From NCBI RefSeq assembly GCF_033958435.1, contig NC_134137.1, positions 62,636,001-62,700,000 on the forward strand: a DNA stretch of 64,000 nucleotides, read 5' to 3'. The notes beneath the pieces are model-generated. The model was given only the letters and a program-made list of their open reading frames with translations. It did not search any database and was not told where the DNA came from. The stretch comes from Carettochelys insculpta. Its lineage: Eukaryota; Chordata; Testudines; Carettochelyidae. The position numbers and the translations under genes were made by a program. Shown piece by piece: positions 22,400 through 32,201 of this stretch; the stretch's first letter is position 1; every line of letters begins with the position of its first letter.

Positions 22400-23163
22400 A
22401 TGGGAGAGGTCTATTTCAGATAGAATAACATTGCACTACACTTTCAGATCTGAGTCTAAATATACGTTGGGATGAAAGAGGTAATCCCTTTGACCTCCCC
22501 GCAACAGATAAAAATAGCCTTTGAGATTTCCTAAACAATCATGTTCTGTCTGTGTAGAAGGATATTGCCCTTCTGACATCTAGTTTGTGTAATCTGGCTT
22601 CTGTATGAGAGGCACGAGGTTTACGGTAAAAGGTAGGAAGGACTACAGGTTTATTCATGTGAAATTGGGAACATACATTGGGAAAAAAGGAATAGGGTCA
22701 CAGAACTACTTTGCGTTTGTGGAAAACTGTGTATGATGGAAAGTCAAACCAGTTCTCTTGTCTACTCTATGAAGTGACGTTATAGCAACTAAAACCAGGG
22801 TTTTCATTGTTAACTAGTCTCAAGTGGGATGTATGAGTTTACATGAAAGCACAATGTGCTGTAGGCCTTTCCAAAACTGGTGTGTGAACACCGAGAAGCT
22901 TTTGAAGGTGGGTGAAAGGCTGTTATTGCTGAAAGGTGTATTCAAAGTGAGGAAAGTGACAGGTGAGTATCCTTTAGGTGAAGAATATAGTCCAGAATCA
23001 TGTGCAACGGGGCTTTTGTGGGTTGTACGCCCCTTTCAGAACAGCAGACTGAAAAGCAGTTCCACCTAGAAAGGCAGGTCTTGTGTGTCATTTCTCGTCT
23101 GGTCTGTAACAGAACGTCTCTCACTTGTTGGGAGTAGTGGTGTCTCTTCTCTAGGAGCCACAC
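22400..23163 (-). pseudogene. DIRS tyrosine recombinase remnant
   Basis: On the minus strand the frame at 23163-22942 encodes QQVRDVLLQTRREMTHKTCL, SRWNCFSVCCSERGV and MILDYILHLKDTHLSLSSL. This resembles the N-terminal core-binding domain of DIRS recombinases, just after the RNase H region as expected. Further down, several frames give LRHL- and FYTDRT-like remnants (about 22500-22640). I could not trace the catalytic Arg-His-Arg-Tyr set, and several stops intervene. An intact enzyme would integrate circular cDNA. Confidence 0.65.
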
Positions 23164-23690
23164 AGAAACCAGGACATCAGATGTCGGGTATGCAGTCTAG
23201 GAGCATCGAACCCCCATTCTGAGACAGTAGGTCCAGATGGCTGGGAAACAGGTAAGGCAGATGAAGAGACAGGTGATAGATCTGGTTTCCCATACTTTAT
23301 CTGAGTCGAGCTGGAGCTATGAGAATGATTTGTGCGCCATCTGCTTGGATTTTTCTGAAGACTCTGGTGATCAGTGGAATGTCTGGAAAGGAATACAAAA
23401 GATGAGTATTCCAGGAAAGGAGAAACGTATCCCCCCCGAGACCTGTGGCCTTCACCAGCTCTTGAACAGTACTGACTGAATGTGGAATTTTGTGGCATTG
23501 CAAAAAGACCTATAGCTGGGTGACTCCACGTCTGAAAGAGGTGTCGGGTCACGTTACAATAGATCTCCCATTCTTGATCTAGGGAGAAATGATGGCTTAA
23601 GGAGTCTGCAAGTGTATTGCTCATGCCTGGCAGATATGATGCACAATACACAAGTTCCATAATTTTATGGCCTCTGCACAAAGCGATTGT
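23164..23690 (-). pseudogene. DIRS RNase H and linker remnant
   Basis: The minus-strand frame 23681-23151 shows VYCASYLPGMSNTLADSLSH, the usual DIRS 'PG-x-x-N-x-x-A-D-x-L-S' segment at the end of RNase H, followed by HPAIGLFAMPQNSTF. An overlapping frame (23503-23297) continues with LYSFPDIPLITRVFRKIQAD and GAQIILIAPA, the conserved linker to the recombinase. The switch of frame marks a frameshift near 23500. Confidence 0.75.
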
Positions 23691-24156
23691 GATTGGGCCC
23701 CTCCATAACGATCAATATAAAACTTTGTTGTATTTTCCATAAGGATTCAGATGGTTTTGTTTTGAATATGTGGGAGAAAAGGTTTGCAAGTATTGACAAC
23801 AACGCAGAGTTCGAGAAGATTGATACGTAGCCTCTGTTTGTCCTTGGTCCATCGACCTTGGACATGGTACTGCTGACATTATACACCCCATCCAAGAAGT
23901 GATGCATCTGGTTTAATTTGTTGGGCTAGTAGAGCATGATGAAATGGGATCCCTACTAGAATGTTTCATTCTTGGGTCCACCAGCATAAAGATGCAATTA
24001 CTACCAGAGGTATCGTCACCTGTCTGTGTTTATGAGGTCTGGCAGGAGTACATACTGATTCCAGCCAACGGTAAAGGCACCAGAAATGTAGTTGCACACT
24101 GGGGACAACGTTAAGTAGTGGCCGCCATAAGGCCAAGGAGACAAAGGCATGTAAGA

Positions 24157-24820
24157 TCAGGAACTGTGCGGCTGATGATGAGCTGTGATATAAGGCTCCT
24201 TACAGTCACGTAGCATTGTGATGACAGGTAAGCATAAGCGGTTGTGGAGTCGAGTGATAGGTTCCAGGGTTGATTTGGCGATATTGATGAGAAAACAGAC
24301 ACACTCTAGAAACTGTCTCAGACTGTACCATGGTTCTTGTGAAGGGTCTAGAAGTAGAGTTATTGAGATACAGGAATATAGTGACTCCTTGTCTGATGTG
24401 TGCAACCACTGGTGCAAGGATTTTGGTGAATACCTTGGGGGTAGCTGAAAGTCCAAAGGAAAGGACTCTGTACTGATAATGCTCTGACACGAGGATGACG
24501 TGTAGGAAGTGCCTGTGAGCAGGGTGAAGGATGAAGTGGAAATACATAAATTGAAGGTCGAGGAGTGCGAATTAGTCCCCCTCATCCAGTGTACGAATTG
24601 TAAAGGACACAGAGTGGCCATCTTGAAATGCTGCTTGTGAATATATTTGTTCAGCTGCCATAGATTTATAATGGGTCTCCAACCTCTTGTTTTCAGTTAG
24701 GAAGTAGTTTGAATAAAATCCTTTCCTCTGATATTGTTTCAGAACTTCTATGGCTCCAGTTTGAATGAGGTGCTGTATTTTGCAACACAATAAGTTCTCA
24801 TGGGAAGAGTTCCTGAGAAG
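24157..24820 (-). pseudogene. DIRS reverse transcriptase remnant
   Basis: The minus strand reads GFYSNYFLTENKRLETHYKS, then LNKYIHKQHFKMATL in another frame, then HPAHRHFLHVILVSEHYQYR, VLSFGLSATPKVFTKILAPV and QGVTIFLYLNN. The last corresponds to the catalytic YLDD box, here read YLNN, which would remove both catalytic aspartates. At least two frame changes and an in-frame stop occur. Active DIRS RT copies element RNA into cDNA. Confidence 0.8.
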
Positions 24821-25103
24821 GGACTGGAAAGGAGGAGATGTTGGAGGGACAGAAAGTAGAGGGATAGTATATGCCTGGGCAATGATGTCTAAAACCCTTC
24901 TGTCCATGGTTATGAATGCCCACTGGTGATACAATGGGTGTAGACAGTGATGGAATATTTGGGAAATCTGGTGCACTGGAGATTGTGGGACCTTCAACAA
25001 GCCCTCAACGAAAACTTCAAACCTGCGGTTTGGAGGCAGGTGGTGCCATTGTGCAGTTATTTTGGACTCTGCACCTCTGATTTTGCAGTCTATTAGCGTT
25101 ATG

Positions 25104-25410
25104 TTAGTATGACCTGTAGTACTGTCTCATGAAGGACTGATCTTCATATTTGTGATACGGAGTGTATCTCCTTTTGTGGAATGGGGGAGTGTGCATCCCC
25201 AAAGTGCGCAAAGCAGTGCACATATCTTTGCTGGCGTGCAAGATCTCATCAGTATTTGCTGCAAAGAGCCTGATCTCAAAGGATGAGTCCTCTATTTTTG
25301 CCTGGAGTTCTTTTGGGACGCCTGCTGTTTGCAGCCATGAGGACCTTCTCATGACAATGTCTGTAGCTATGGCTCTGGCTGCTGTATCAGCCAACTCTAG
25401 TGCCATTTGC
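25104..25410 (-). pseudogene. DIRS gag-like ORF remnant
   Basis: A 100-residue open frame (MALELADTAARAIATDIVMR, RSSWLQTAGVPKELQAKIED, DEILHASKDMCTALRTLGM) matches the conserved C-terminal part of the gag-like protein seen in turtle DIRS elements. It precedes the RT on the minus strand, as expected. The gag N-terminal part, about 25410-26600, is more decayed and I could not follow it. Confidence 0.65.
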
Positions 25411-27050
25411 AGTGCTGTTTTAGATGCTGTATAACCTTCTTGAACTATAGACTTAAGACGACGTCTCTTGTCTTCAGGAAATGGTGAATCAACTGAGTGA
25501 GTTTGGAGTAATTATCGAAGGCATGGTTAGTTAGAAGTGCTGTGTGGCCAGCTATGTGTAACTGAAGCGCAGAAGATGAATACATCTTTTTACCAAATAA
25601 ATAAATAAAAGCATTTATGCTCCTCATCAGGAAGGTTACTTCTATACCACGGTGGTTTTGCTCTCTGATTGGCTGCATCCAGCACAAGAGAGTTGGGCTG
25701 TGGATTTAAGAATAAAAAAAAAAAAAATCATGCTCTTTTTCCCCTGGACAAAATACTTTATATCGGCCTGTTTGTTTGTGGGCATAGCTGTGGCCAGGGT
25801 TTGTCATACTTCAGGGCTACTCTGGCTGAGGCAAGTGGTTGTAGAGTTTTCGGAAGCTTATGTTGTTTTTCCGGCATTTTTGTTAGAATGCTTTCCTGGC
25901 TAACTGCCATCCTTTTAAAAAAGATCTTGAAATTGTTTTAGGTCATTGGGAGAAGGACAATCTATGAAGGTGATTGCTTCCCCTTGAGATAATGAAGATT
26001 TAGTCATTGGTGAGTCTGGAGGCAGCTGTGATTCAAGATCATCTGACATGTGAGTATCATGCAAATCTACCTCCTTCTCATGGTGTGAGGAGACAGATAC
26101 AATAGACAACTGGTGCTGTGCCATGATGGGGAATACTCTCAAGTGACCCCTAATTGGCCTGTATCAGTAACAGGTGATCAGTGTGATGGAGATCTAGAAT
26201 AGTAAGAATCGTGTGGATGTTCCATGTAGTACTAATGGCAATAATCTGGTAGTAATGTGATTCACGAGCTGCACTCGGAGATGAGTGCCGTAAAGAGAAA
26301 ACACTTCTGCAGTCATAGTATCTATTAGCCATGGACAAATCCAGTTATGTGAAGGCATGTGGAATCTGATTAGCAGGTCTGGGTGAATGAGATTTGTGTG
26401 TGGCAGTACAGTGAGCGCAAGGTGAACGGCAAGACCTCAGTGCCCTACAATGAGAATGATAATCACCTACATTATCAGTATGTTGAAAGGATGGCATAGG
26501 AGATGTGTATGATATGTTGGTACCAGTGATACTATGGAGGAACACGGGCTATGGTTTCATGGAGGAACTTTGTTGTACTTTGCCTTAGCTTTCCGCAGTG
26601 TCTAGGACTGCCCCAGTGAAATATGGGACAATGACTGCATGGGTATGTTGTCGATGATCCCCTGGACCTGAGGAGCAAGGCAGCAGTGTGCTGTTCTGGC
26701 ACTGGTGCTTATGCGGTTGGTGCCATTTGAGTGCTCGGCACAGCAGCTGCTGTTTGGTCTGCCAGCGCAGGTGAGGGAGACCGCATGCCCACCTGCAATG
26801 CTGTTGGTGCCATTAAAGCAGGGATTGAAGCTTTTGTGAGGGGAACCTGAGGGACCTTTAGGCCTTTGGATGCCTGATGTGCCTGTCAAGCTCTTATACT
26901 GAGAGCACTTCTGTGGATTGAGAGACTCTCTGAGGCAACATATACACTGAGTGACCATTTGAGGCAGGCATAGGATCTCAGCAATTAGAGCACTTTTTGA
27001 ATCTCGGTGAGGCAGATATAGTGGATATCATACCGTTTCTTATTCTCTTT

Positions 27051-27070
27051 TCTTCTTCTTCTTCTTCTTT
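27051..27070. repeat. (TTC)n microsatellite
   Basis: A CTTCTTCTTCTTCTTC run followed by T-rich sequence, inside the DIRS element near its right terminal repeat. Confidence 0.9.
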
Positions 27071-27289
27071 TTTTCTTTTTAAAAAACAGAAATAAAACTG
27101 TCACCTCAGAGAACTACGTACAATCTAGCTTGTGACTAATAACTGAAGGTAATTCTGAACAGGAAAGAAAAAATGTAAGTGTCTAGGGAGACTAACTAAA
27201 GAAATAATGAAGAAGCTACTAACTATAAACATAAAATTATTCTATTCTACAGGACGGAGGAAAGAGAGGTCGAGCTCCATCTATAGTCC

Positions 27290-27481
27290 AGGGCGGCAAT
27301 GAAGGAACTGAGGAAAGCGAAGTTGTGCAGGCAGTTCCTGATGATGTGACAAGTGCGCACTGCGAAGGTGCATGTGCAACCCCTACTGGATGCTGCTAAG
27401 AAAAAAATCTCCTATCTGTGTTGCTGGGCGACCCCAACACCTAGCGTGGAGCACCCACAAGGGACATCACTTGAAGAACAC
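27290..27481 (-). repeat. DIRS right inverted terminal repeat
   Basis: Read on the minus strand it gives TGTTCTTCAAGTGATGTCCC, TTGTGGGTGCTCCACGCTAG, CAACACAGATAGGAGATTTT and CAGCATCCAGTAGGGGTTGC. These align with the left terminal repeat along about 190 bp. Confidence 0.8.
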
Positions 27482-27598
27482 TTAGTTTCCAGGATATTAT
27501 GGATAATGCCATATTTATCATACAATTAGGGCAAAAGTTCTTATTGCAGTAAGAAGTAAAACTTCCTGGTGGTCTAATATCAGTTGTTTGGTTTAGGG

Positions 27599-28675
27599 CA
27601 GAGGTTGGCAACCTGTGGCTACCGAGCCATATAAATCTCTTTAAGGAGTCATTTGTGGCTCCCGACCCTGGAATGACCCTGTCCTGCCAGCCGCTAGAAC
27701 AATGGCTTGTATCTCCAGCCTGGCCAGTGCTTGACTCTCCCTCCTCCTTCTCACATCTGACCAGGTCAAGGGTCAGCAGGGGGTGGGGGCTGGCCAGTGC
27801 TTGACTCATCCTCCTGCTCCTCTCCCATCTGGGCAACGCAGTGGCAGGAGGGTGGGGGCCACTGCCCTATTCCTGCAACTCTCCCTGAGGGGTCTGGATC
27901 CCATCTGGGCTTAAGAGCATGATGCAGTCCTGCTCTGCACAAGTAGGGAGCAATTTAGGTGTCTTCCCCCACTGCCACCAGTTTTAAAATGGGGGTTCTC
28001 AAATGTTTTTGGTTCACATTTGAAAAGAGAATGTTTTTCCCCCCATGGATCAACATCTATCCTTGCATTTGTGAAAAGATAACATATCTTTGGCATTTAC
28101 ATCAGTTGCTTACAGGGAAAAATTGTATTAGGAATGTATTAATGAATTGTATTAGAAATGTATTAATGTAATGAATTTTCATTGTCTTTGAATGTGATTA
28201 ATAACTGGAAATAAAGGAGACATGGGTAAATCCTGTAATGGGATGCAATAAAGTTAGAGACCAGGAGAAAATTAGTACCATGTTTCAAAAAGAGACATTT
28301 TATAATAAAATAGAAACTAAAGATCACGAGCTGTTCCTGCTACACAAATGCAAGGGCACCCATTATAAATAAGATTACTACACTGCATGCTCCTAAACCA
28401 ACTCCCTTTGGGTTCCCAATTAATTTCTGATACTCATTGCCACTAGACAGGACTGATCTTGGAGCTCATTATGACTCAGAAAAGGTTTTAATATTTATAT
28501 GGATTGCATTACAAATCATTGTGTGTGCTGTTCTCAAAATAGGGGTTACAAAAAGTAGGGTTTGACATTACTAAGGACTGTCTCATATTCACATGCATTG
28601 CGGCTCTTGATATATTGATTTTGTAACTGAATTTTTAAAAACGGCTCTTCTTGCTATTTTGGTTGCAGATCCCTG
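27599..28675. mobile_element. hAT-type non-autonomous element (about 1.08 kb)
   Basis: The left end CAGAGGTTGGCAACC and the complement of the right end CAGGGATCTGCAACC are similar inverted repeats. The 8-bp flanks are GTTTAGGG and GTTTGGTG (6 of 8 identical), consistent with an aged hAT target duplication. GGCTCCCGACCC-like words on the left and GCGGCTCTTG and ACGGCTCTTC on the right are typical of this family. There is no transposase ORF. The middle (about 27975-28600) is AT-rich and may contain another old insertion. Confidence 0.6.
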
Positions 28676-28683
28676 GTTTGGTG

Positions 28684-29104
28684 TGCTCGTGCTGGGTGGT
28701 GTGTGTGACCTATAATAAATAAGAAACCAAACTAGATGCATTCTTGGCTTAAAATTCTGTGATAATTGCTAATAGGCACTCAAAAGTTTTTGGAAATATT
28801 TACGTTCTTTTCAGACAATGTAAAATGTCTCAAGAAAAGGATCAGAACTGGACACCTACAGTAACCAGAAAGCAGCTTCTCTATTCCACAGCTTAAAAAG
28901 TGAATAAAACACAGGTGAGCTTAGCTCTACTATGACTTCTCATGGGGTATCAAAATGCTGTGACTATTACTACACATTTTGCTAATCAGCATTTTAGTGT
29001 TTTTCAGGATTTGGAGCATTTCGAAGAATCCACTTCTTCAGCTAGCATGTTGTTTTTGTATATATAGCATAAAAGAAAGCAAAGGTGTTAGAAAGTTTCT
29101 TTAC
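28684..29104. other. intron adjoining first coding exon
   Basis: Immediately downstream, in the minus direction, of the FNDC3A coding exon. No repeat or exon recognised. Confidence 0.5.
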
Positions 29105-29233
29105 CTGTTGTGCTCCATCCCCACTAACAATAGGGGCAGGTAGAAGAGTAATTTCACTACTTATAATCTGAGTAGTATCCAGCAGTGGTGGGTGTTCTGC
29201 CATTGCCGATGGTACATTAATTCACAGGATCAC
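29105..29233 (-). CDS. FNDC3A: FNDC3A first coding exon
   Basis: A minus-strand exon bounded by a good acceptor (TTTTTCTCTTATAG before 29233) and a consensus donor (CAACAG|GTAAAG after 29105). Translation starts at the ATG at 29203-29201 and covers exactly 33 codons, ending in phase 0; the first 30 nt of the exon are 5'UTR. The peptide begins MAEHPPLLDTTQIISSE and ends VSGDGAQQ. This is the N-terminus of fibronectin type III domain-containing protein 3A; human FNDC3A begins almost identically and also breaks after this Gln-Gln. The family protein has a proline-rich N-terminal region, up to nine FN3 domains and a C-terminal membrane anchor, and in mouse is needed for spermatid-Sertoli adhesion. 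The start context (G at -3, G at +4) is good. An upstream ATG at 29217-29215 opens a short frame that overlaps it. Confidence 0.93.
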
Positions 29234-29239
29234 CTATAA

Positions 29240-30591
29240 GAGAAAAACTACCCCAATTATATAATGTGCATACAATGTATTTTAAGACCTGAAAACTGAT
29301 TTCACAGTAAAACAGCCTCTTTAGTATTAAAAAGTAAGTTAATCAGATAATTAAATGCACTGGTATAAACAACACATCACAAAGAACAATCCCATAAATA
29401 TGACTTTAAAGTTACTTTGGAAATCTGGCACAGTCATTCTCAACCAGGGTCTTCCAGTGGGAACTCTACTCATCCAGATCATTGTTCCTCAGCCTGGGGA
29501 GTCATGGGATGGGTTGGAGGAGTTGCAAGTGATGACAAGCACACATGGCCCCACTACACAGAGGGCCAAGCAAAGCCATGTTACATGCTTCAGTCCCCAA
29601 ATGGCAGGGGCTAGGATTCAGACAAATCTTACAGAATAAGAGTCTCAAGTATCACACTGAATCATAAATACCATATTTATATCCCAATCCATTTATTCTA
29701 TAGTAAAAATGAGAACATAAGCAATTTTTCAGCAACTGTGCTGTGATGGTTTAGTATTTCTTTGTCTGATCTTGTAAACTGATTTTATGTGAGGTGAAAC
29801 TTGGGGGTAAGCAATAAATTAGATGCCTGAAAAGGGGTACAGCAGTCCAGAAAGGTGGTTGTTTGAAAATTGAAAAAAAATGGACAATAAAGGCCAGCAT
29901 GTTGGCCTGATTGGATGCAAGAGATGCGCGTTTGATTGCCAATTAGACATTTCTCTTCGACTGGGGAGAGGCTGGGGCTAGAAAGTGAAGACAAGTAGCC
30001 TATATTTAATGTGACAAAGTAGTGGGGGCCAGTGGAGGGATGCAGAGAGGTGATAAGGTAAAAATGATGGGTTAGAAAAATCATAGGTTGAGAATGCTGC
30101 TATAAAGATGAGTGGGACAAGAGTGCACTTATCAAGACTAGAAAAAAGATTGTTGCAGTAACTGAGACACAAGAGGATAAGTGCCTAGTAAGAATATTAG
30201 ATGAGTGGATGGGTAGGAACAGCCATATCTTAGAGACATTGTCCAAAAAGGAATCTGAAAGGTTTAGCTATAGCCTAGATGGGAGGACTCAGAGAAGTCC
30301 ACATCAAAGAGAATGACAAGCAGCGCTTACATGACCACAGACATAAATAAGTACCCAAAGTTTGTTGTGTGGCTCTCTGCTAAAAATAGATCATTTCTTT
30401 GTTTCAACTTTGCATTTGATGAGCTTGCAGATTTCCTAAACAAATCTCAAATACTCATGCAAGAAAGTCATTTTTAGAGGAGGCTTAATTTGGAGACTTT
30501 GACCCTTGATGTCTTGTGACCTTGTAATGGGCTCCTTTACAGTAGGTAAATGCCATGACAATTGATGAAAGAGAACACGGACATAACAACA

Positions 30592-30635
<44 letters not shown>

Positions 30636-31230
30636 ACAATCAACCGTATGGTTGGGGCTAGTGGTTTGTCTCGATGATTAAAAAAAAAAAAAATACACTG
30701 ACTTCACATCCTAGCTTGCTCTGCACCCAATTCCATGCCCTTTACCAATATGGTGAATAATAAAAAAAATCAAAAAGAGGCAGGGAAACAAAAGCATAAA
30801 AGGAACAGAAGGAACCTGCAAAATGAAGTTAATGTTGAATAATGTTTTATTTTGAGCCTAGATATCACACTGATGTATTGGAAATGCTAAGGTTAGGAAA
30901 GTCGCTCAGTTCCCTTGTGTCAGTAGGGCAGCTACATGCTTCAGCCTACATCCTCCTACAGTTCCTGTGAATCAGAAGTTCTCAGATGGCTTATTCTTCC
31001 AATGGGCTTCAGCAGAGAACTGTGCTGGCACGCATATTTTCAATAGAGTTCTTTTGTGATTAGGCTCCCACAGGAGCTAGGGGACAACTCCACTCTCAAG
31101 CAGATTTCCCTCTTCTCCAGTCATGTGTGGAATGAATTTTTACATGCCTCAGGGTATGTGCATATGTGCACTACCAGCAGAAATAAACCTAGCTGTGGAC
31201 ACTCTGATAATTAGGGCGGCTTTTCAGTCT
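29240..31230. other. intronic sequence with worn repeats
   Basis: TCATTCTCAACCAGGGTCTT near 29433 resembles a hAT MITE left end. About 29990-30330 (ATTGTTGCAGTAACTGAGAC, TCTGAAAGGTTTAGCTATAG, CCTAGATGGGAGGACTCAGA) resembles a widespread sauropsid interspersed repeat that I cannot name. No exon seen. Confidence 0.4.
30599..30632. repeat. poly(A) tract
   Basis: An uninterrupted run of about 34 A residues, with a second 13-nt A run at 30679-30691. The first could be a retroposon tail, but no element could be recognised upstream of it. Its length is likely variable. Confidence 0.9.
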
Positions 31231-31237
31231 CTCCTGA

Positions 31238-31410
31238 GCAGCTGCAGAAGCTCACAGCTGACAGGGAATGCTGCTCTTGAGCACAATGGAAATTTCTACT
31301 GTAAAGATGAATGCAAATTTCTGCATGAAGGCAAGAGGTTTCTCCGGGCTGGTCCAAGACTGCATAACGAACTTATACATCAGCACAAACCTCACCACCT
31401 TTGCTGACAT
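31238..31410 (+). repeat. inverted-duplicate arm A
   Basis: This segment (TGACAGGGAATGCTGCTCTT, CACAATGGAAATTTCTACTG, GAGGTTTCTCCGGGCTGGTC, CAAGACTGCATAACGAACTT) recurs in inverted orientation at 31885-32060. Most positions agree; the two arms encode similar short peptides on opposite strands. It is perhaps an unnamed dispersed repeat. Confidence 0.75.
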
Positions 31411-31551
31411 GCGTAAAAGAGAACACATTTTAAAAAACAACAAACCTTAAAACAGAACTCTAACTAAAACAAAATGACCACACGCAATGTTCCCTCTTGC
31501 CAGAGAATGAATCATATACCATAGATGTAAGTTTCAGTATTTAAAGTACTA

Positions 31552-32199
31552 CAGTAAACCCTCAAAATACGCTGCTTCAAGTTGCGTGTAACTTGCTTCA
31601 AGTCGAGTTAAGCACAACTTGAAGCTGCTCTGTGGCTGTCAGCCTGCATAGCCTGTCTAGCTGCCCACAGCTAAGACCCCTTCTTCCTGCTTTCCCCCAG
31701 CTGCATGGCTGTCAGCCTGACAGGTGCACCGCTGGACAAAGGCGGGGAGAAGCAGCCAGGAAACTGACCAGCCCTGGCAGATTGTTCAGTTTCCCAGGTC
31801 CTACAAGCCCAAGGGAGCTGGGAACCAAGTGGCAGCCTGGTTCCTGGCTCCCCTCTGCTTGCAGAGCCAGGAAACAGACCAGGTTAGCAAAGACAGCGAG
31901 ATCTGTGCTGATGTATCAGTTCGTTATGCAGTCTTGGACCAGGCCCTGAGAAACCTCTTCCCTTCCTACAGAAATTTGTTTTTATTTTTACAGTAGAAAT
32001 TTCCATTGTGCCCAAGAACATCATTCCCTGTCAACTGTATGCTTCTGCAGCAACCCTGGTCAGTTTCCTAGCTCCAAGGAGGGGAGGGGAGCCAGCAGCC
32101 AGGCTGCCCCTAGTTCCTGGCTCCCCTCCGACTTGCATGAAAAGTTGACCTATGCAAGGGCTTCATGAACACAGTTCCCTGTAACTCAAGGGTTTACCG
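31552..32199. mobile_element. TA-flanked MITE carrying the inverted duplicate
   Basis: The left end CAGTAAACCCTCAAAATACG and the complement of the right end CGGTAAACCCTTGAGTTACA are terminal inverted repeats, each flanked by TA (31550-31551 and 32200-32201). The 648-bp element has a GC-rich interior with CAGGAAACTGACCAG-like repeats, interrupted by arm B of the inverted duplication. No transposase. Probably a pogo/mariner-type non-autonomous element. Confidence 0.7.
31885..32060 (-). repeat. inverted-duplicate arm B
   Basis: The complement of this segment (TTGACAGGGAATGATGTTCT, CACAATGGAAATTTCTACTG, GAGGTTTCTCAGGGCCTGGT, AGACTGCATAACGAACTGAT) matches arm A at 31238-31410. It lies inside the MITE, flanked by two copies of the MITE word similar to CAGGAAACAGACCAGG / CCTGGTCAGTTTCCTAG, so it probably entered after the MITE formed. 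Confidence 0.75.
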
Positions 32200-32201
32200 T
32201 A

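Larger units (their letters stand above)
21783..27483 (-). mobile_element. DIRS retrotransposon, near full length, inactive
   Basis: A tyrosine-recombinase retrotransposon of the DIRS order, about 5.7 kb, coding strand minus. The order on the minus strand is gag-like, reverse transcriptase, RNase H, tyrosine recombinase. Structure supports the call independently of the coding matches: the ends carry inverted terminal repeats (about 21817-22018 and 27290-27481), and an internal complementary region (about 22078-22165) is complementary to both ends, the hallmark of DIRS replication through a circular intermediate. All coding parts contain stops and frame changes, so it is dead. It lies in the FNDC3A intron in the same orientation as the gene. 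Confidence 0.85.
1..29104 (-). other. FNDC3A: FNDC3A intron after first coding exon (partial)
   Basis: This stretch lies downstream, in the minus direction, of the donor that closes the first coding exon, so it is intronic and runs off the left edge of the window. I looked for the next exon, which in human FNDC3A begins with residues VILVQVNPGEAF, and did not see it; a by-eye scan could have missed a short exon. The intron is filled with transposon remains listed separately. No other host gene is visible in it. Confidence 0.8.

Noticed and set aside
1..29104. Second coding exon of FNDC3A
   Set aside because: No minus-strand segment with splice sites encoding a VILVQVNPGEAF-like peptide was found; it probably lies beyond the left edge, though a by-eye search could miss it.
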